64,000 nt of DNA. Source: an uncultured Erysipelotrichaceae bacterium (GTDB lineage: Bacteria > Bacillota_I > Bacilli_A > Erysipelotrichales > Erysipelotrichaceae). The position numbers and the translations under genes are program-made. The stretch spans positions 92,597-156,596 of the forward strand of contig CAMCKH010000002.1 in assembly GCA_945875435.1 (NCBI GenBank). The letters run 5' to 3'. The notes beneath the pieces are model-generated. The model saw only the letters and a list, made by a program, of their open reading frames with translations. It did not search any database and was not told the DNA's origin. Below are positions 26,097 through 35,873 of this stretch, one piece after another. Every line of letters begins with the position of its first letter. Position 1 is the first letter of the stretch.

Positions 26097-27589
26097 TTAT
26101 TACTCCTGCTTAAAACAATACTAGAGTAAGGTTGAATCTCTAATTCACCATTTTTAAGTGATGAAGCTGTATTGTTTATTTTTTCTACAATATAATAATT
26201 TTCAATTTCTTCTTTAATAATCTTATCTGATAAATTATGAACAATTAGTATTTCATCATCATTATTTTTAAAAGAAATTCCTGTAAGTTCTTTATTTTTA
26301 AATTCATAACTTGTAACCACACTATCAGTGAAAATGTGATATTTATTTCTAATATTCACCAAATTACGATAATGATTTAAAAGTGAACTTTTATCCTTAT
26401 CTTGACTTATAAAATCAAGGCTATCATCTTTAACATAATCAGCATTTAAAGGACTTTTAGCTTGATATTTATCATTCCATTTGAATGCTAGTCTTTTATT
26501 TTCATCTCTCCCAGAACCTTTCATCCCTAGCTCTTCTCCATAGTATATAAAAGGTTTATCTGGACTTAAAAGATAGATACTTGCAGCTACTTTTCTAACA
26601 TCATCATTAAAGAAATAACCGCTACTTCTACCTTGATCGTGATTTGAAAGAAAAATACTGTTAATAGCTTTTTCATTAATATTTTTAATGCTTTGGTGTT
26701 TTTTAACTAAATAATTACTTAATAAATCACCACTAGAAGTTCTGATATAAGTTGCGATTTTACCAGTTGAATCGCTGCTTTCAAAATCAAAGAAGCTATC
26801 AACACCACTACGATAATGATCAATAACTACATTAGGACTATTCCAAACTTCTCCCACTATAAAGCTATTTTCATTAATACTTTTTACATAATCGTTCAAT
26901 TCTTTCAATAATTTGTTGTTTTCGCTAATATTACCATTGAAATAATGATACACTGCATCTAATCTAAAACCAGAAACACCTAAATCTAAATAATATTTAA
27001 TAATATTTTTAATTTCAGCAATAACTTCTGGATTATGTAAATTCAAATCAGGCATCCCTTCATAAAATCTAGCTTCATAATAAATATCATTACTGATTTT
27101 AGCATAACCATTTTCAAATTTATCAACAAAATTATAATAAGAACATTCTTTAACTTCTTGACATTTGTTGTTAAGTTTAGCTTGTTTTGCCTTAATAAAC
27201 CAAGGATGTTTGCTGGAAGTATGATTTATTACCAAATCTATAATGATATCAATATCTTTATTTTTAGCTGATTTAATTAGATTTTTAAAATCCTCATTAC
27301 TTCCATATTGCTTATCTATTTGATAATAATCTATAACATCATATTTATGATAGCTATCGCTAGTATTTATCGGCATCAACCAAATACCTTTTACACCTAA
27401 ATCATCTAAATAAGGCAGTTTATCAATAATACCGTTAATATCTCCGACACCATCTTGATTGCTATCCGCAAAACTTCCAATAAATATTTCATAATAAACA
27501 TCATTTTTACTAACTTTATTTGAACATCCACTAATTAATAAAATGAATATTAAAATGAAAATTATTTTAAATCTAACCTTTAGCACCAC
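26093..27589 (-). CDS. Secreted lipoprotein alpha-amylase (GH13)
   Basis: Extracellular alpha-glucan hydrolase that would feed the adjacent importer. A short signal peptide ends in lipobox LISGC, so it should be anchored by the Lgt pathway. GH13 motifs follow: DLVINHTS, nucleophile GFRLDAVYHY, acid/base VGEVW and LSNHDQGR. The length is 498 residues. The frame opens with GTG GTG inside the malG end and has no clear ribosome-binding site, so the exact start is uncertain; translational coupling to malG is likely. It could be a cyclomaltodextrinase-like enzyme, but the signal peptide argues for surface work. Confidence 0.9.
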   Translation of the reverse strand: MVLKVRFKIIFILIFILLISGCSNKVSKNDVYYEIFIGSFADSNQDGVGDINGIIDKLPYLDDLGVKGIWLMPINTSDSYHKYDVIDYYQIDKQYGSNEDFKNLIKSAKNKDIDIIIDLVINHTSSKHPWFIKAKQAKLNNKCQEVKECSYYNFVDKFENGYAKISNDIYYEARFYEGMPDLNLHNPEVIAEIKNIIKYYLDLGVSGFRLDAVYHYFNGNISENNKLLKELNDYVKSINENSFIVGEVWNSPNVVIDHYRSGVDSFFDFESSDSTGKIATYIRTSSGDLLSNYLVKKHQSIKNINEKAINSIFLSNHDQGRSSGYFFNDDVRKVAASIYLLSPDKPFIYYGEELGMKGSGRDENKRLAFKWNDKYQAKSPLNADYVKDDSLDFISQDKDKSSLLNHYRNLVNIRNKYHIFTDSVVTSYEFKNKELTGISFKNNDDEILIVHNLSDKIIKEEIENYYIVEKINNTASSLKNGELEIQPYSSIVLSRSNK

Positions 27590-28427
27590 CAGAAGTTACC
27601 CCACTCACATAATATTTTTGCATATTTATAAACAGAATAGTGATAGGTACTGCAATTAAAACTGCACCAGCACAAAATTGTGTAAAGTATGCTTGAATAT
27701 TTTCTCTACTTAACATTTGATACAAACCTAAGGCAACTGTATAATTTTGATAATTATCTTTCATAATTACTGATACAAAGATAAAATCCATCCAAGGAGC
27801 TAAAAAACTGGTCAAAATAGTATAGATAACTACTGGTTTTGACATCGGTAAGATTATCTTCCAAAATACTTGATTTTTATTAGCTCCATCAAGCATTGCG
27901 GCTTCATCTATTGAATAAGGTACAGTATCAAAAAAACCTTTCGCAATATAATACCCCATGGCAGCACCACCAGAATAAACCAAAATAAGTGCTAATAAAC
28001 TTTGAGTTAAGCCAACTGCTTTTAAAATGTGATAAATCGCAATCATTGACATAAAACCAGGGAACATTCCCAAAATCAAAATAACATTCATCATTGGTTT
28101 ACGCATTTTAAATCTTAATCTTGAGAAAGCGTAAGCCGTTAATAAAACTAAAATTGTAGTGATAATACAAGCTGCAATCGCAACCAATAAAGTGTTTAAA
28201 AACCATCTTGGAAAATTAAATAATTTAGTTTCTGTAAATAATTTAATATAATTATCTAAAGTCCAAGTTTTAGGAATGATATAACTAGTAAAAGCACCTG
28301 GTTCTTTTCTAAAAGATTGCATTATAAGCCAAGCAACAGGGAAAAGCCAAACAACACTCATAAATGAAAGAATGCTATAAATTATGGTATTAATTATCTT
28401 ATTTTTAAATTTAACACTTTTAATCAT
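27573..28427 (-). CDS. malG: Maltodextrin ABC transporter permease (MalG type)
   Basis: One of two channel subunits of a CUT1 sugar importer. The 284 residues form six membrane helices with the EAAMLDGA coupling loop (EAAxxDGA) near residue 178. The start overlaps the MalF stop as ATGA and has GAGGAGG ten bases upstream. The ATPase subunit is not encoded here, so a shared MsmK-type ATPase elsewhere is expected. Confidence 0.93.
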   Translation of the reverse strand: MIKSVKFKNKIINTIIYSILSFMSVVWLFPVAWLIMQSFRKEPGAFTSYIIPKTWTLDNYIKLFTETKLFNFPRWFLNTLLVAIAACIITTILVLLTAYAFSRLRFKMRKPMMNVILILGMFPGFMSMIAIYHILKAVGLTQSLLALILVYSGGAAMGYYIAKGFFDTVPYSIDEAAMLDGANKNQVFWKIILPMSKPVVIYTILTSFLAPWMDFIFVSVIMKDNYQNYTVALGLYQMLSRENIQAYFTQFCAGAVLIAVPITILFINMQKYYVSGVTSGGAKG

Positions 28428-29830
28428 GAGAATGTATCCTCCTCTTTAACTGCACTTGTCATATTATAACTTATCAATGAGAAAGTAGCTAAAATCACAA
28501 AAATTATGATTCCTATAGTACTCGCAAGTGCATAATTTTGAGCTTCGGTAGTTAATTTATAAAGCCAAGTTACTAATAAATCAGTTTCTCCTGCTTGATA
28601 TAAATTAAGAGATTTAGGTCCTCCTCCAGTAAGTAAGTAAATAACATTAAAATTGTTTATATTTCCTACAAATTGAGTTATCAAATAAGGAGTTGTAACA
28701 TGGAGCATATATGGTAGTGTTATAGAAAAGAATTGTTTTACACTATTAGCACCATCAATCTTACTAGCTTCATATAAATCTTTAGGAATATTCATTAAAA
28801 TACCACTGCTAATAAGCATTGAATAAGGAATACCTACCCAAAGGTTTACAATAATAACCACAACTTTCGCAACATCCGCATCTGATAAAAAAGGAATAAA
28901 TGTTTTTATAAAATTAAAATTAATTAATAAATTGTTTAATGCACCATTATCTGCAAGTAATTTTGACATCAAAAGAAGTGATACAAATTGCGGAACTGCG
29001 ATTGTAGTTACAAAAATAGTACGCCACATCTTCTTTAATTTAATGCCTTGTTTATTAATCATAATTGCTAACAAAATACCTAAAACATAGTTTAATGATG
29101 TTGCAAAAAATGCCCATATTATTGTCCAAACTAATAAACGCATAAAGGTTTTAGACCACAAAGGATTTGAAACTAAAACGCTTGAAAAATTAGTTAAACC
29201 TACCCAAGTAAATAATTTTCCTGGAGGCTGATGATTGCCATCGAAATTAGTGAATGCCATTAAAATCATAAAAATAAGTGGCATAATAGTGAAGGCAAAA
29301 GTTAAAATTGTTGGAATCGATAAAATAGTAATGTGATACTTACTATCTAAAAGATCATCAAGTTCTTCTTTAAAAGATTTAATTTTAATATTATTTTTGA
29401 TATTTATTTCATTTTGATAAGCGTTTTTAACACTTCCAAAATAAACTAGAAAAAAAGCTACACTAATAAACACAGTTGTAACGCCAAAAAGCAGCAACAA
29501 CATTGAATTATCGCCCAATTGAATACGGTATATCTGTGCTGTAGCATCCCATACCTCTCCTTGTTCTTTAACACCTAGAGTTGTAAGCATTTGTAGATAA
29601 TAAAACCCTTTAGTAAACATATAGAAAAGATATGAAAGTTGTACAGTTAAAAATATTATCCCCTTAACAACTTGTTTTCGCATAACACACCCAAAACCCA
29701 TTACAAAATAAGAAATTTTGGTTATGCTGTCACCTTTTATAAAATTACTAAAATAATTTTTAAAACCATTAATTATTGATACAAAGAAAGATGATATTGT
29801 TTTTATTATTATATTAAATATTTTTTTCAT
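28424..29830 (-). CDS. malF: Maltodextrin ABC transporter permease (MalF type)
   Basis: Partner channel subunit of the same importer. The 468-residue protein has extra N-terminal helices (about 1-150), then the transport core with the coupling motif EASKIDGAN. The long N-terminal region is seen in MalF proteins of Bacillota. I place the start at the ATG at 28-30 (29828-29830), preceded by AAGGTG; an in-frame extension of 12 residues runs into the terminator hairpin. It follows malE after an attenuator and is coupled to malG. Confidence 0.92.
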   Translation of the reverse strand: MKKIFNIIIKTISSFFVSIINGFKNYFSNFIKGDSITKISYFVMGFGCVMRKQVVKGIIFLTVQLSYLFYMFTKGFYYLQMLTTLGVKEQGEVWDATAQIYRIQLGDNSMLLLLFGVTTVFISVAFFLVYFGSVKNAYQNEINIKNNIKIKSFKEELDDLLDSKYHITILSIPTILTFAFTIMPLIFMILMAFTNFDGNHQPPGKLFTWVGLTNFSSVLVSNPLWSKTFMRLLVWTIIWAFFATSLNYVLGILLAIMINKQGIKLKKMWRTIFVTTIAVPQFVSLLLMSKLLADNGALNNLLINFNFIKTFIPFLSDADVAKVVVIIVNLWVGIPYSMLISSGILMNIPKDLYEASKIDGANSVKQFFSITLPYMLHVTTPYLITQFVGNINNFNVIYLLTGGGPKSLNLYQAGETDLLVTWLYKLTTEAQNYALASTIGIIIFVILATFSLISYNMTSAVKEEDTFS

Positions 29831-29845
29831 ATTGCACCTTTTATT

Positions 29846-29880
29846 AAAAATAGGGATGTTTTTCATCCCTATTTTGTTTT
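29846..29880 (-). terminator. Attenuating terminator between malE and malF
   Basis: On the minus strand, a 12-bp perfect stem (29874-29863 with 29857-29846, loop of five A) is followed by T-rich sequence. It lies after the malE stop and before malF. Such a hairpin usually gives more binding protein than permease. Confidence 0.7.
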
Positions 29881-29887
29881 ATTTATT

Positions 29888-31105
29888 TTATTGAGCTGCT
29901 GAGATTTGAGCAACCATTTCATCTAATAATTCTTTAACTGTCTTGCTGTAATCTTTTGCTTCTAAAGTAGCACCGAATGCTTCAGCAGGTCCCCAGTATG
30001 TTCCTAATACATCGTTTTGTAAAGTAGCGTATTGAGATTGTGCTATTAAAGCTGAAAGAGCTACGTTTCCTGCTACTGCTGGAGAAGCAGCTGCATTAGT
30101 ATTACTTGGTCCATAACCTTTAGTTTCAAAACGAAGTGTTTGATTTGCTTCGTTTGTTAAGAAGTCAGCTAAATCCATTGCTTCAACAGGGAATTTTGTT
30201 TGTGAATTAACACCAATCAATTTGTATCCAGCAAATGAAGATAATTGTACTTGTCCACTTGGAGTAGTGTAAGTTGGAAGTTTAGCAGCAGCGTATCTAT
30301 CTCCTAAAGCTTCTTGAATAGCCTTAGCATTCCAAGTTCCAGAAACACCAGCTGCGATTGAGCCATCTGTAATTCCAGCAACTAAAACGCTGTCATCACC
30401 TGTTAAGAACGCATTAGAAGCTGTAAATGCTTTAATAGCTTCACCTGCTTCAACACCTTTTTCATTATTGAAATCAGTGAATTGAGTTCCATCAGGATTA
30501 ATACTTAAAGTACCACCATTTCCTAAGAAGAATGAAGCGATGTACCAACCATTTGAAATATCCATGAATACTTTTTTGTTTGCAGCATCAGCTTTCGCAA
30601 GCATTGTATCTAATGAAGCAACATCTTCAGCAGTAAATACTGATGAATCATAATACATAAAGTAACCATTGTCTGCTGTCATTGGATATGCATATAATTG
30701 TCCATCTCTAGTTGCAGCACTTACTGAACCAGCACTATTTCTAGCTTGGATATCTTCAGCATTTCTAGTTACTTTATATAAAGCACCTACTTTTACTAAA
30801 TCTATCAATTGGTCATTCGCAAAAGCGAATACGTCAGCTGCAGCTGAAGGATCTTCTAAATATTTAGTTTTTGCATCTGGTTCGCCAACTACTGATAATG
30901 TAATATCCCATTTCTTATCAGGATTTGCAGCGATAAACGCATCAACCATTTTTTGTGTCATTTCTTGGTCATCTTGAGAAGCCCAAACTTTTAATGACAC
31001 TGTATCTGTTGTTTCAGTAGTAGCAGTAGTAGCTGTATCTTCTTTTTTAGTACATCCACTAAGAACCATTAATGAAACTAATAGTAAGACTAAAATCTTT
31101 TTCAT
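29888..31105 (-). CDS. malE: Maltodextrin-binding lipoprotein (MalE type)
   Basis: Substrate-binding lipoprotein of the maltodextrin importer. Of 405 residues, the first 20 form a signal peptide with lipobox LMVLSGC; a Thr-rich linker follows, then a cluster-B binding fold (LKVWASQDDQEM...). Base composition is visibly richer in G+C than its neighbours, with Ala GCA/GCT and Gly codons typical of a highly expressed gene. The start at 31103-31105 has AAAGGAA upstream. Its promoter carries a palindromic operator. Confidence 0.94.
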   Translation of the reverse strand: MKKILVLLLVSLMVLSGCTKKEDTATTATTETTDTVSLKVWASQDDQEMTQKMVDAFIAANPDKKWDITLSVVGEPDAKTKYLEDPSAAADVFAFANDQLIDLVKVGALYKVTRNAEDIQARNSAGSVSAATRDGQLYAYPMTADNGYFMYYDSSVFTAEDVASLDTMLAKADAANKKVFMDISNGWYIASFFLGNGGTLSINPDGTQFTDFNNEKGVEAGEAIKAFTASNAFLTGDDSVLVAGITDGSIAAGVSGTWNAKAIQEALGDRYAAAKLPTYTTPSGQVQLSSFAGYKLIGVNSQTKFPVEAMDLADFLTNEANQTLRFETKGYGPSNTNAAASPAVAGNVALSALIAQSQYATLQNDVLGTYWGPAEAFGATLEAKDYSKTVKELLDEMVAQISAAQ

Positions 31106-31118
31106 TTTTTTCCTTTCT

Positions 31119-31136
31119 GAAAACGAAATCGTTTTC
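31119..31136. promoter_or_regulatory. LacI-family or CcpA (cre) operator upstream of malE
   Basis: GAAAACGAAATCGTTTTC is a near-perfect palindrome with central CG steps, typical of LacI/GalR sites. Read with the flanking T it also fits the cre consensus TGWAANCGNTNWCA at most positions. It lies just downstream of the predicted transcription start, where a bound repressor would block RNA polymerase. The nearby LacI-type gene is the obvious ligand-responsive candidate. Confidence 0.65.
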
Positions 31137-31148
31137 CTTAACACTTAT

Positions 31149-31177
31149 ATATTATTACTTTATTTTTATTTTGTAAA
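31149..31177 (-). promoter_or_regulatory. malE promoter
   Basis: On the minus strand TTTACA (31172-31177) and TAATAT (31149-31154) are 17 bases apart. Confidence 0.6.
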
Positions 31178-31188
31178 GGCTTTTATTT

Positions 31189-32850
31189 TTATTTTTTTAA
31201 AAGTAATGCTTGGAAAGGGGCTAAGTTAATCTTATTATTTTGATATTTCAAAATTTCATAATTATTATACAAGACTTCATAACCATCTAAATCAAAATCA
31301 AAATCTACTTCAAAATTTCTAAAATTACCAATTATAGTCAATGGTTTTATTTGATAAGCAAAAATATCTTGATTATCTAAATCAATAAATTCAATTTTAT
31401 TTGTAATAATAAAATCAATAAATTCTTTACGGTATTTAATGAATTGTTTATAACTTTTTAATATTGATTTAGTTTCATTTTCTTGTTTAGAAACATTAAT
31501 TTCTTTGTAGTTATCATTAATTTTTAATTTTTTTAAAGTACTTGAAAAACCTGCATTAAAAGAATCGTTCCACTGCATAATACTTCTGGCATTATCCCTG
31601 CTACATCTATTTAAAATATGAACTATCCATTCTTTAGAATAATTATCTTTATGGGCATCGTAGAAATTTTTAGCCGATATATCATCAAAATCACTAATAT
31701 CTTTATAGTTTACATTACTCATCCCAATCTCTTCTCCTTGGTAGATAAAGGGTGTTGCGGGCATAAAAAGCAATACCATACCAAGCATAGATCCTGATTC
31801 ATAATGATAGTTTAAATCCCCATATTGCGATAAAACTCGTGGATGGTCATGGTTAAGCCAATAAACCGGTTGCCATCCTTTTTGATAAAAAGCATCAAAC
31901 CATCTTTTGAAATTAGTTTTTAAATTATAAACATCGGTAACAATTTCACTATCTTTTTTATCAATAGATCCATAAGCTCCATTTTGCCAACATGTATCAA
32001 AATTAAACACCATATCTAAAAAACCACTTTGATAATTACTGTATCTTAACCCTTCTTGTTCGCTAGCACAACCACCAACTTCACCAACAGTAAAACATTC
32101 ATATTTATCAAATACTTCGGTTTTTAATTCTTTCAAATAATCAAAAAGCTCTTCCCTGTTAGAAAATTTGCCAGAATCAAAAGCTAGCTCTAAATCGTTG
32201 ATATTTGTAAAAGTGTTGTCTTTTGAAAGATGGGCTATCGCATCTAAACGAAATCCATCACAACCAAGTTCTAAATAATATCTAGCAATTTTTTTCATTT
32301 CATTTCTTAATTTTGGATTAGTCCAATTTAAATCAGGCATTTTTTTTGAAAAAATATGTAAATAATACTTATCTATCGATTCAACATAAGTCCAAGCACT
32401 TTGACTAAAAAAACTTTGCCAATTAGTAGGAGGTTTTCTAACATCATTTTCGTATCTGCCCTCTTTAAAATAATAGTATTCTTGATATTCATTATCTTTA
32501 CTTGAAATAGCTTTTTGAAACCAAAGATGTTCATCGCTGCTATGATTTAAAACTAAATCCACAATAATTTTTATTCCTAAATCATGTGCTTTTTTAATTA
32601 AATTTTTAAAATCTAATAAATTCCCAAAACTTTTATCAATAGCTAAAAAATCTGAAATATCATAACCGTTATCATCCATAGGCGATTGATATATAGGGCA
32701 TATCCAAATAAAATCAATACCTAAATCTTTTAAATAAGGTAATTTTTCAATAATACCATTAATATCTCCAACACCATCGCCATTAGAATCTTTAAAACTT
32801 CTAGGATAAATTTGATACCCTACTGCCTTTTTAAACCATTTTTCTTTCAT
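31189..32850 (-). CDS. Oligo-alpha-glucosidase (GH13, oligo-1,6-glucosidase/dextran glucosidase type)
   Basis: Cytosolic exo-acting enzyme releasing glucose from isomalto- or malto-oligosaccharides. The 553-residue GH13 protein starts WFKKAVGYQIYPRSFKDSNGDG and shows DLVLNHSSDEH, nucleophile GFRLDAIAHL, acid/base VGEVGG, and NHDHPR. There is no signal peptide. Its exact linkage specificity (alpha-1,6 versus alpha-1,4) cannot be read with confidence. It is divergent from the LacI-type gene. The -10 box TAAAAT ends eight bases before the ATG, with no ribosome-binding site. Confidence 0.9.
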   Translation of the reverse strand: MKEKWFKKAVGYQIYPRSFKDSNGDGVGDINGIIEKLPYLKDLGIDFIWICPIYQSPMDDNGYDISDFLAIDKSFGNLLDFKNLIKKAHDLGIKIIVDLVLNHSSDEHLWFQKAISSKDNEYQEYYYFKEGRYENDVRKPPTNWQSFFSQSAWTYVESIDKYYLHIFSKKMPDLNWTNPKLRNEMKKIARYYLELGCDGFRLDAIAHLSKDNTFTNINDLELAFDSGKFSNREELFDYLKELKTEVFDKYECFTVGEVGGCASEQEGLRYSNYQSGFLDMVFNFDTCWQNGAYGSIDKKDSEIVTDVYNLKTNFKRWFDAFYQKGWQPVYWLNHDHPRVLSQYGDLNYHYESGSMLGMVLLFMPATPFIYQGEEIGMSNVNYKDISDFDDISAKNFYDAHKDNYSKEWIVHILNRCSRDNARSIMQWNDSFNAGFSSTLKKLKINDNYKEINVSKQENETKSILKSYKQFIKYRKEFIDFIITNKIEFIDLDNQDIFAYQIKPLTIIGNFRNFEVDFDFDLDGYEVLYNNYEILKYQNNKINLAPFQALLLKK

Positions 32851-32886
32851 ACTTTTTTATTTTAGCACTTTTTTTAATTTTTAAGG

Positions 32887-32902
32887 TATAATAATTGTAG
32901 CT
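32887..32902 (+). promoter_or_regulatory. Near-leaderless promoter of the LacI-type regulator
   Basis: TATAAT (32887-32892) lies ten bases before the ATG, leaving room for only three or four untranslated bases. Confidence 0.4.
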
Positions 32903-33895
32903 ATGGTAACCACAATTAAAGATGTCGCAAAAAAAGCAGGTGTTTCAATTTCAACAGTTTCAAAAGTTTTAAAAAACTATAAAAATATCTCTAAAGAAAC
33001 TAAAGAAAAGGTATTAAAAGCTGTTAAAGAATTAAAGTATATTCCAAACACTATGGCTAGCGGTTTATCTAGTAAAAATTATAATAAAATTGCTCTTTAT
33101 ATATATATCAATGATAAATTTCAAGCAATTGATGAAATTAATATGCAATATATCCAAGGAGCTTTTAAAGTTACAAGTGAATTAAATCTTAATGTAATCA
33201 CTATATTTAATGATTCTGTAAAGAATTTGAATGATGATGAATTTTTACAATATATATTATCTGAAGGTATTAATGGAATAGTAGTATACGGTTTAAATAA
33301 AGAAGATAAATTAATACACCAAATAATTAAAAAAAATATTTTTAAAATGGTAGTAATAGATGCTCCGATTTTAAATGACAATATTTCTAATGTGAGTGTC
33401 GATCATAAAATAGGTCAATACGAGGTTGCGAAAACCGTAATTGAAAAAGAATATACCAAGAAAGTTCTATATCTTGCAGGCAAAAAAAATGGTTATGTAA
33501 CTGATGAAAGACTTAATGGAATTTATAGTTTAAGCCTTGAATACGGTTTTAAATTAATAATTGAGTATGCGGATTTTTCAGAAAAAAAAGCATATGAAAT
33601 CACAATTAAAAAAGCTAGTGATGTAGATGCGATTGTTTGTGCTAGCGATTTAATGGCAATCGGTGCAATTAACGCATTAATTAAAATGAATATTTTTAGA
33701 AGATGTTCAGGTTATGATGGCATATCTTTATTAGGTTATGCCGGGAAAAATGTAATGACTTGTAAACAAAATTTTTATGAAATATCTAAAGTTGCGGTTA
33801 AGGAAATTTTTAATCTTTTAAATGGTTCTAAAGGAAAAAAAATAACCTTACCTCATACAATAACCGATATTAAGTACGAAGATGTGTTATTTTAA
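32903..33895 (+). CDS. LacI/GalR-family regulator, probable MalR
   Basis: Sugar-responsive repressor. The N-terminal helix-turn-helix (TTIKDVAKKAGVSISTVSKVL) and hinge helix (NTMASGLSS) are typical, followed by a periplasmic-binding-protein-like effector domain to residue 330. Its position, divergent from the oligo-glucosidase and one gene away from malE with its palindromic operator, makes it the likely maltodextrin repressor. No copy of that operator is evident at its own promoter. The C-terminus converges with the next gene, leaving ten bases. Confidence 0.9.
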   Translation: MVTTIKDVAKKAGVSISTVSKVLKNYKNISKETKEKVLKAVKELKYIPNTMASGLSSKNYNKIALYIYINDKFQAIDEINMQYIQGAFKVTSELNLNVITIFNDSVKNLNDDEFLQYILSEGINGIVVYGLNKEDKLIHQIIKKNIFKMVVIDAPILNDNISNVSVDHKIGQYEVAKTVIEKEYTKKVLYLAGKKNGYVTDERLNGIYSLSLEYGFKLIIEYADFSEKKAYEITIKKASDVDAIVCASDLMAIGAINALIKMNIFRRCSGYDGISLLGYAGKNVMTCKQNFYEISKVAVKEIFNLLNGSKGKKITLPHTITDIKYEDVLF

Positions 33896-33905
33896 TACTA
33901 ATTAT

Positions 33906-35000
33906 TTACTTTTTATTAGTTATATTTTTAATAGCATTATCCTTTGCAATATTAATCAATTGAGCTATCGCATCAGATAGTTCTTTTTGTTTTTCCTTAG
34001 GTAATTTATAAATATTTTTAATAATAAGTTCTAAACTTTTCCATTTTTCTTGTGCAATTTCTTTAAAAGTTTCTTTTTTTGAGGATTCAATAATTGAAAA
34101 TATAGTATCTACAATAGATTTTCTAGTATCGTCATCTATCTTTTCTAACCACTCATCCATTAATTGTTCAATAAATTTACTAGAATTTGATAAATCTCCT
34201 AATACAAAACCGTCTTTTTCAACCTCCCAAGTTAAAAGATCATGTTGAAAAAAACCTGAGGCAGAACTTTTAATGATTTTATGTTTAAATTTACTTAAAA
34301 GTAATAAGCCAATAATTGAATCTTCAGGAATAATGCTATGAATTTTAATTAAATTTTCTTGGTATTCTTTGCTATTGATTATTTTTTCATTAAAACCCGG
34401 ACTATCCTTAACATATATTTTATCAATTCTATTTTTAACGCTATCATCACAAAAAGAACTCGCATATATTGCTAGGTTACCACCTTTAGAATGTCCACCC
34501 AAAACTAATCTTCCAGATAATTTTAAAGCTACATCATTTAAGTATTTAATAGCATTTTTAGATCCTGAAAGTTTGTCAGAATAGGCTAATTGAAAATCTT
34601 CTTTCCACCCAACGACGCTGCCATCTGTACCTCTAAAAGCAATATAATTAAATTTATCTTTAATTTTAAAAACCACTGCAGAAAATTGTGTAAATTCATC
34701 TATTTCGTTCACAAAATATCCAACTTCAATATCAGCAAATCTACTTCCAATCCCAGCATCTTTTAAAATTAAAGGTGCTCTTTCAATAAAAAGTGCATTT
34801 TTAAAAATATAATCATAATCATTAATTTCATAAAATCTTTTAGAGAGTTCTTTAATAGTTATAAATTCTTCATTTGAATTAAAATAATCTCCTATCTCAA
34901 CATAAGTTAATTCACAAAGAATAGCACTATCAACCTCATTAAAATCAGCTATGTCGAAAGGAATATCATTTCTCCATTTTAAATAATCTAAAATATTCAT
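33906..35000 (-). CDS. DUF2974 (Mbeg1-like) lipase-like alpha/beta hydrolase
   Basis: A 364-residue protein with an alpha/beta-hydrolase core. The nucleophile elbow is GHSKGGN, the hallmark of the DUF2974 family, preceded by AFRGTDGSVVGWKEDF, a class-3 lipase-like oxyanion segment. The N-terminus opens NILDYLKWRNDIPF, also typical. No signal peptide. The substrate of this family is unknown. Its start overlaps the end of the SAM hydrolase gene, so it is the last gene of the T-box operon. Confidence 0.82.
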   Translation of the reverse strand: MNILDYLKWRNDIPFDIADFNEVDSAILCELTYVEIGDYFNSNEEFITIKELSKRFYEINDYDYIFKNALFIERAPLILKDAGIGSRFADIEVGYFVNEIDEFTQFSAVVFKIKDKFNYIAFRGTDGSVVGWKEDFQLAYSDKLSGSKNAIKYLNDVALKLSGRLVLGGHSKGGNLAIYASSFCDDSVKNRIDKIYVKDSPGFNEKIINSKEYQENLIKIHSIIPEDSIIGLLLLSKFKHKIIKSSASGFFQHDLLTWEVEKDGFVLGDLSNSSKFIEQLMDEWLEKIDDDTRKSIVDTIFSIIESSKKETFKEIAQEKWKSLELIIKNIYKLPKEKQKELSDAIAQLINIAKDNAIKNITNKK

Positions 35001-35866
35001 TTTATACCGTATTGTTTTAAAACTTCCGCATCAACTTTTCTCAATTGAATTTTCCAATCACTACCATAACCTATATTATAAAGTTTAGAAAATGAATCTT
35101 GATTAATCGCAACACCTAAATTCGTTAATGAATTGACATAAACTAAAGGTTCACCTAAATCTACCTGTGCAAATGATCTTACAAATTGTAAAACATTATG
35201 ATAAACTCTAATATTTTTATGATGGATTGAAATATAAAAATACTGTCCTGAGCTAATGCCTAACTCTTTTACTAAACTTAAAGGAATATTAGTCCAAAGT
35301 GAACCAAATCTAATATCTAAAATATCAATAGTCCCTTTTAAAATACCATCTTCTATTCTAGCATTTTCAATTTCTAAACTTACTAAACTGTCAATTGGAA
35401 TTTCTTCCCCTAGTTCTTTAAAACTAATTTCATTACTTGCTAGTCTAGCACCATTATAAGCATATATATCTCTACCGTGAAAGGTATGGCTTTCTTGAGA
35501 ATGTGGAAGTCTGCTTTTAACTTCATCAATAATTCTTGCTTCAACTATTTCATCATTATTGATTAGATGAGTTAAAGTTCCATTATCCGGAGTGATAATT
35601 ACTTGTCCATTCTTAGTGATAATTCCAACACTTCTTCTTTGACTACCTACACCAGGATCTACCACCGACACAAAAACTGTACCCTTAGGCCAATAGTTAA
35701 TAGTTTGAATTAAGCGATAAGAAGCTGACCATATATCATATTGTGGTATTTCGTGGGTTAGATTAAAAATTTCTAATCTTGGACACACTTGTTTCGCAAC
35801 ACCATGCATTGCACTAACCGCCCCATCAACTAAACCAAAATCTGTTTGTAATACTAATGTATTCAT
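34997..35866 (-). CDS. S-adenosyl-L-methionine hydrolase (DUF62), copy 2
   Basis: Family of SAM hydroxide adenosyltransferases, which split SAM with water into L-methionine and adenosine. The 289-residue protein shows LQTDFGLVDGAVSAM at the N-terminus, SVVDPGVGSQRR, TPDNGTLTHL, and FHGRDIYAYNGARLA, all family blocks. The C-terminal beta-barrel domain is present. It is about half identical by eye to the preceding gene, so the two are tandem paralogues and may form a hetero-oligomer. An unrelated adenosyl substrate is possible. Confidence 0.88.
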   Translation of the reverse strand: MNTLVLQTDFGLVDGAVSAMHGVAKQVCPRLEIFNLTHEIPQYDIWSASYRLIQTINYWPKGTVFVSVVDPGVGSQRRSVGIITKNGQVIITPDNGTLTHLINNDEIVEARIIDEVKSRLPHSQESHTFHGRDIYAYNGARLASNEISFKELGEEIPIDSLVSLEIENARIEDGILKGTIDILDIRFGSLWTNIPLSLVKELGISSGQYFYISIHHKNIRVYHNVLQFVRSFAQVDLGEPLVYVNSLTNLGVAINQDSFSKLYNIGYGSDWKIQLRKVDAEVLKQYGIK

Positions 35867-35873
35867 ATTTCTC

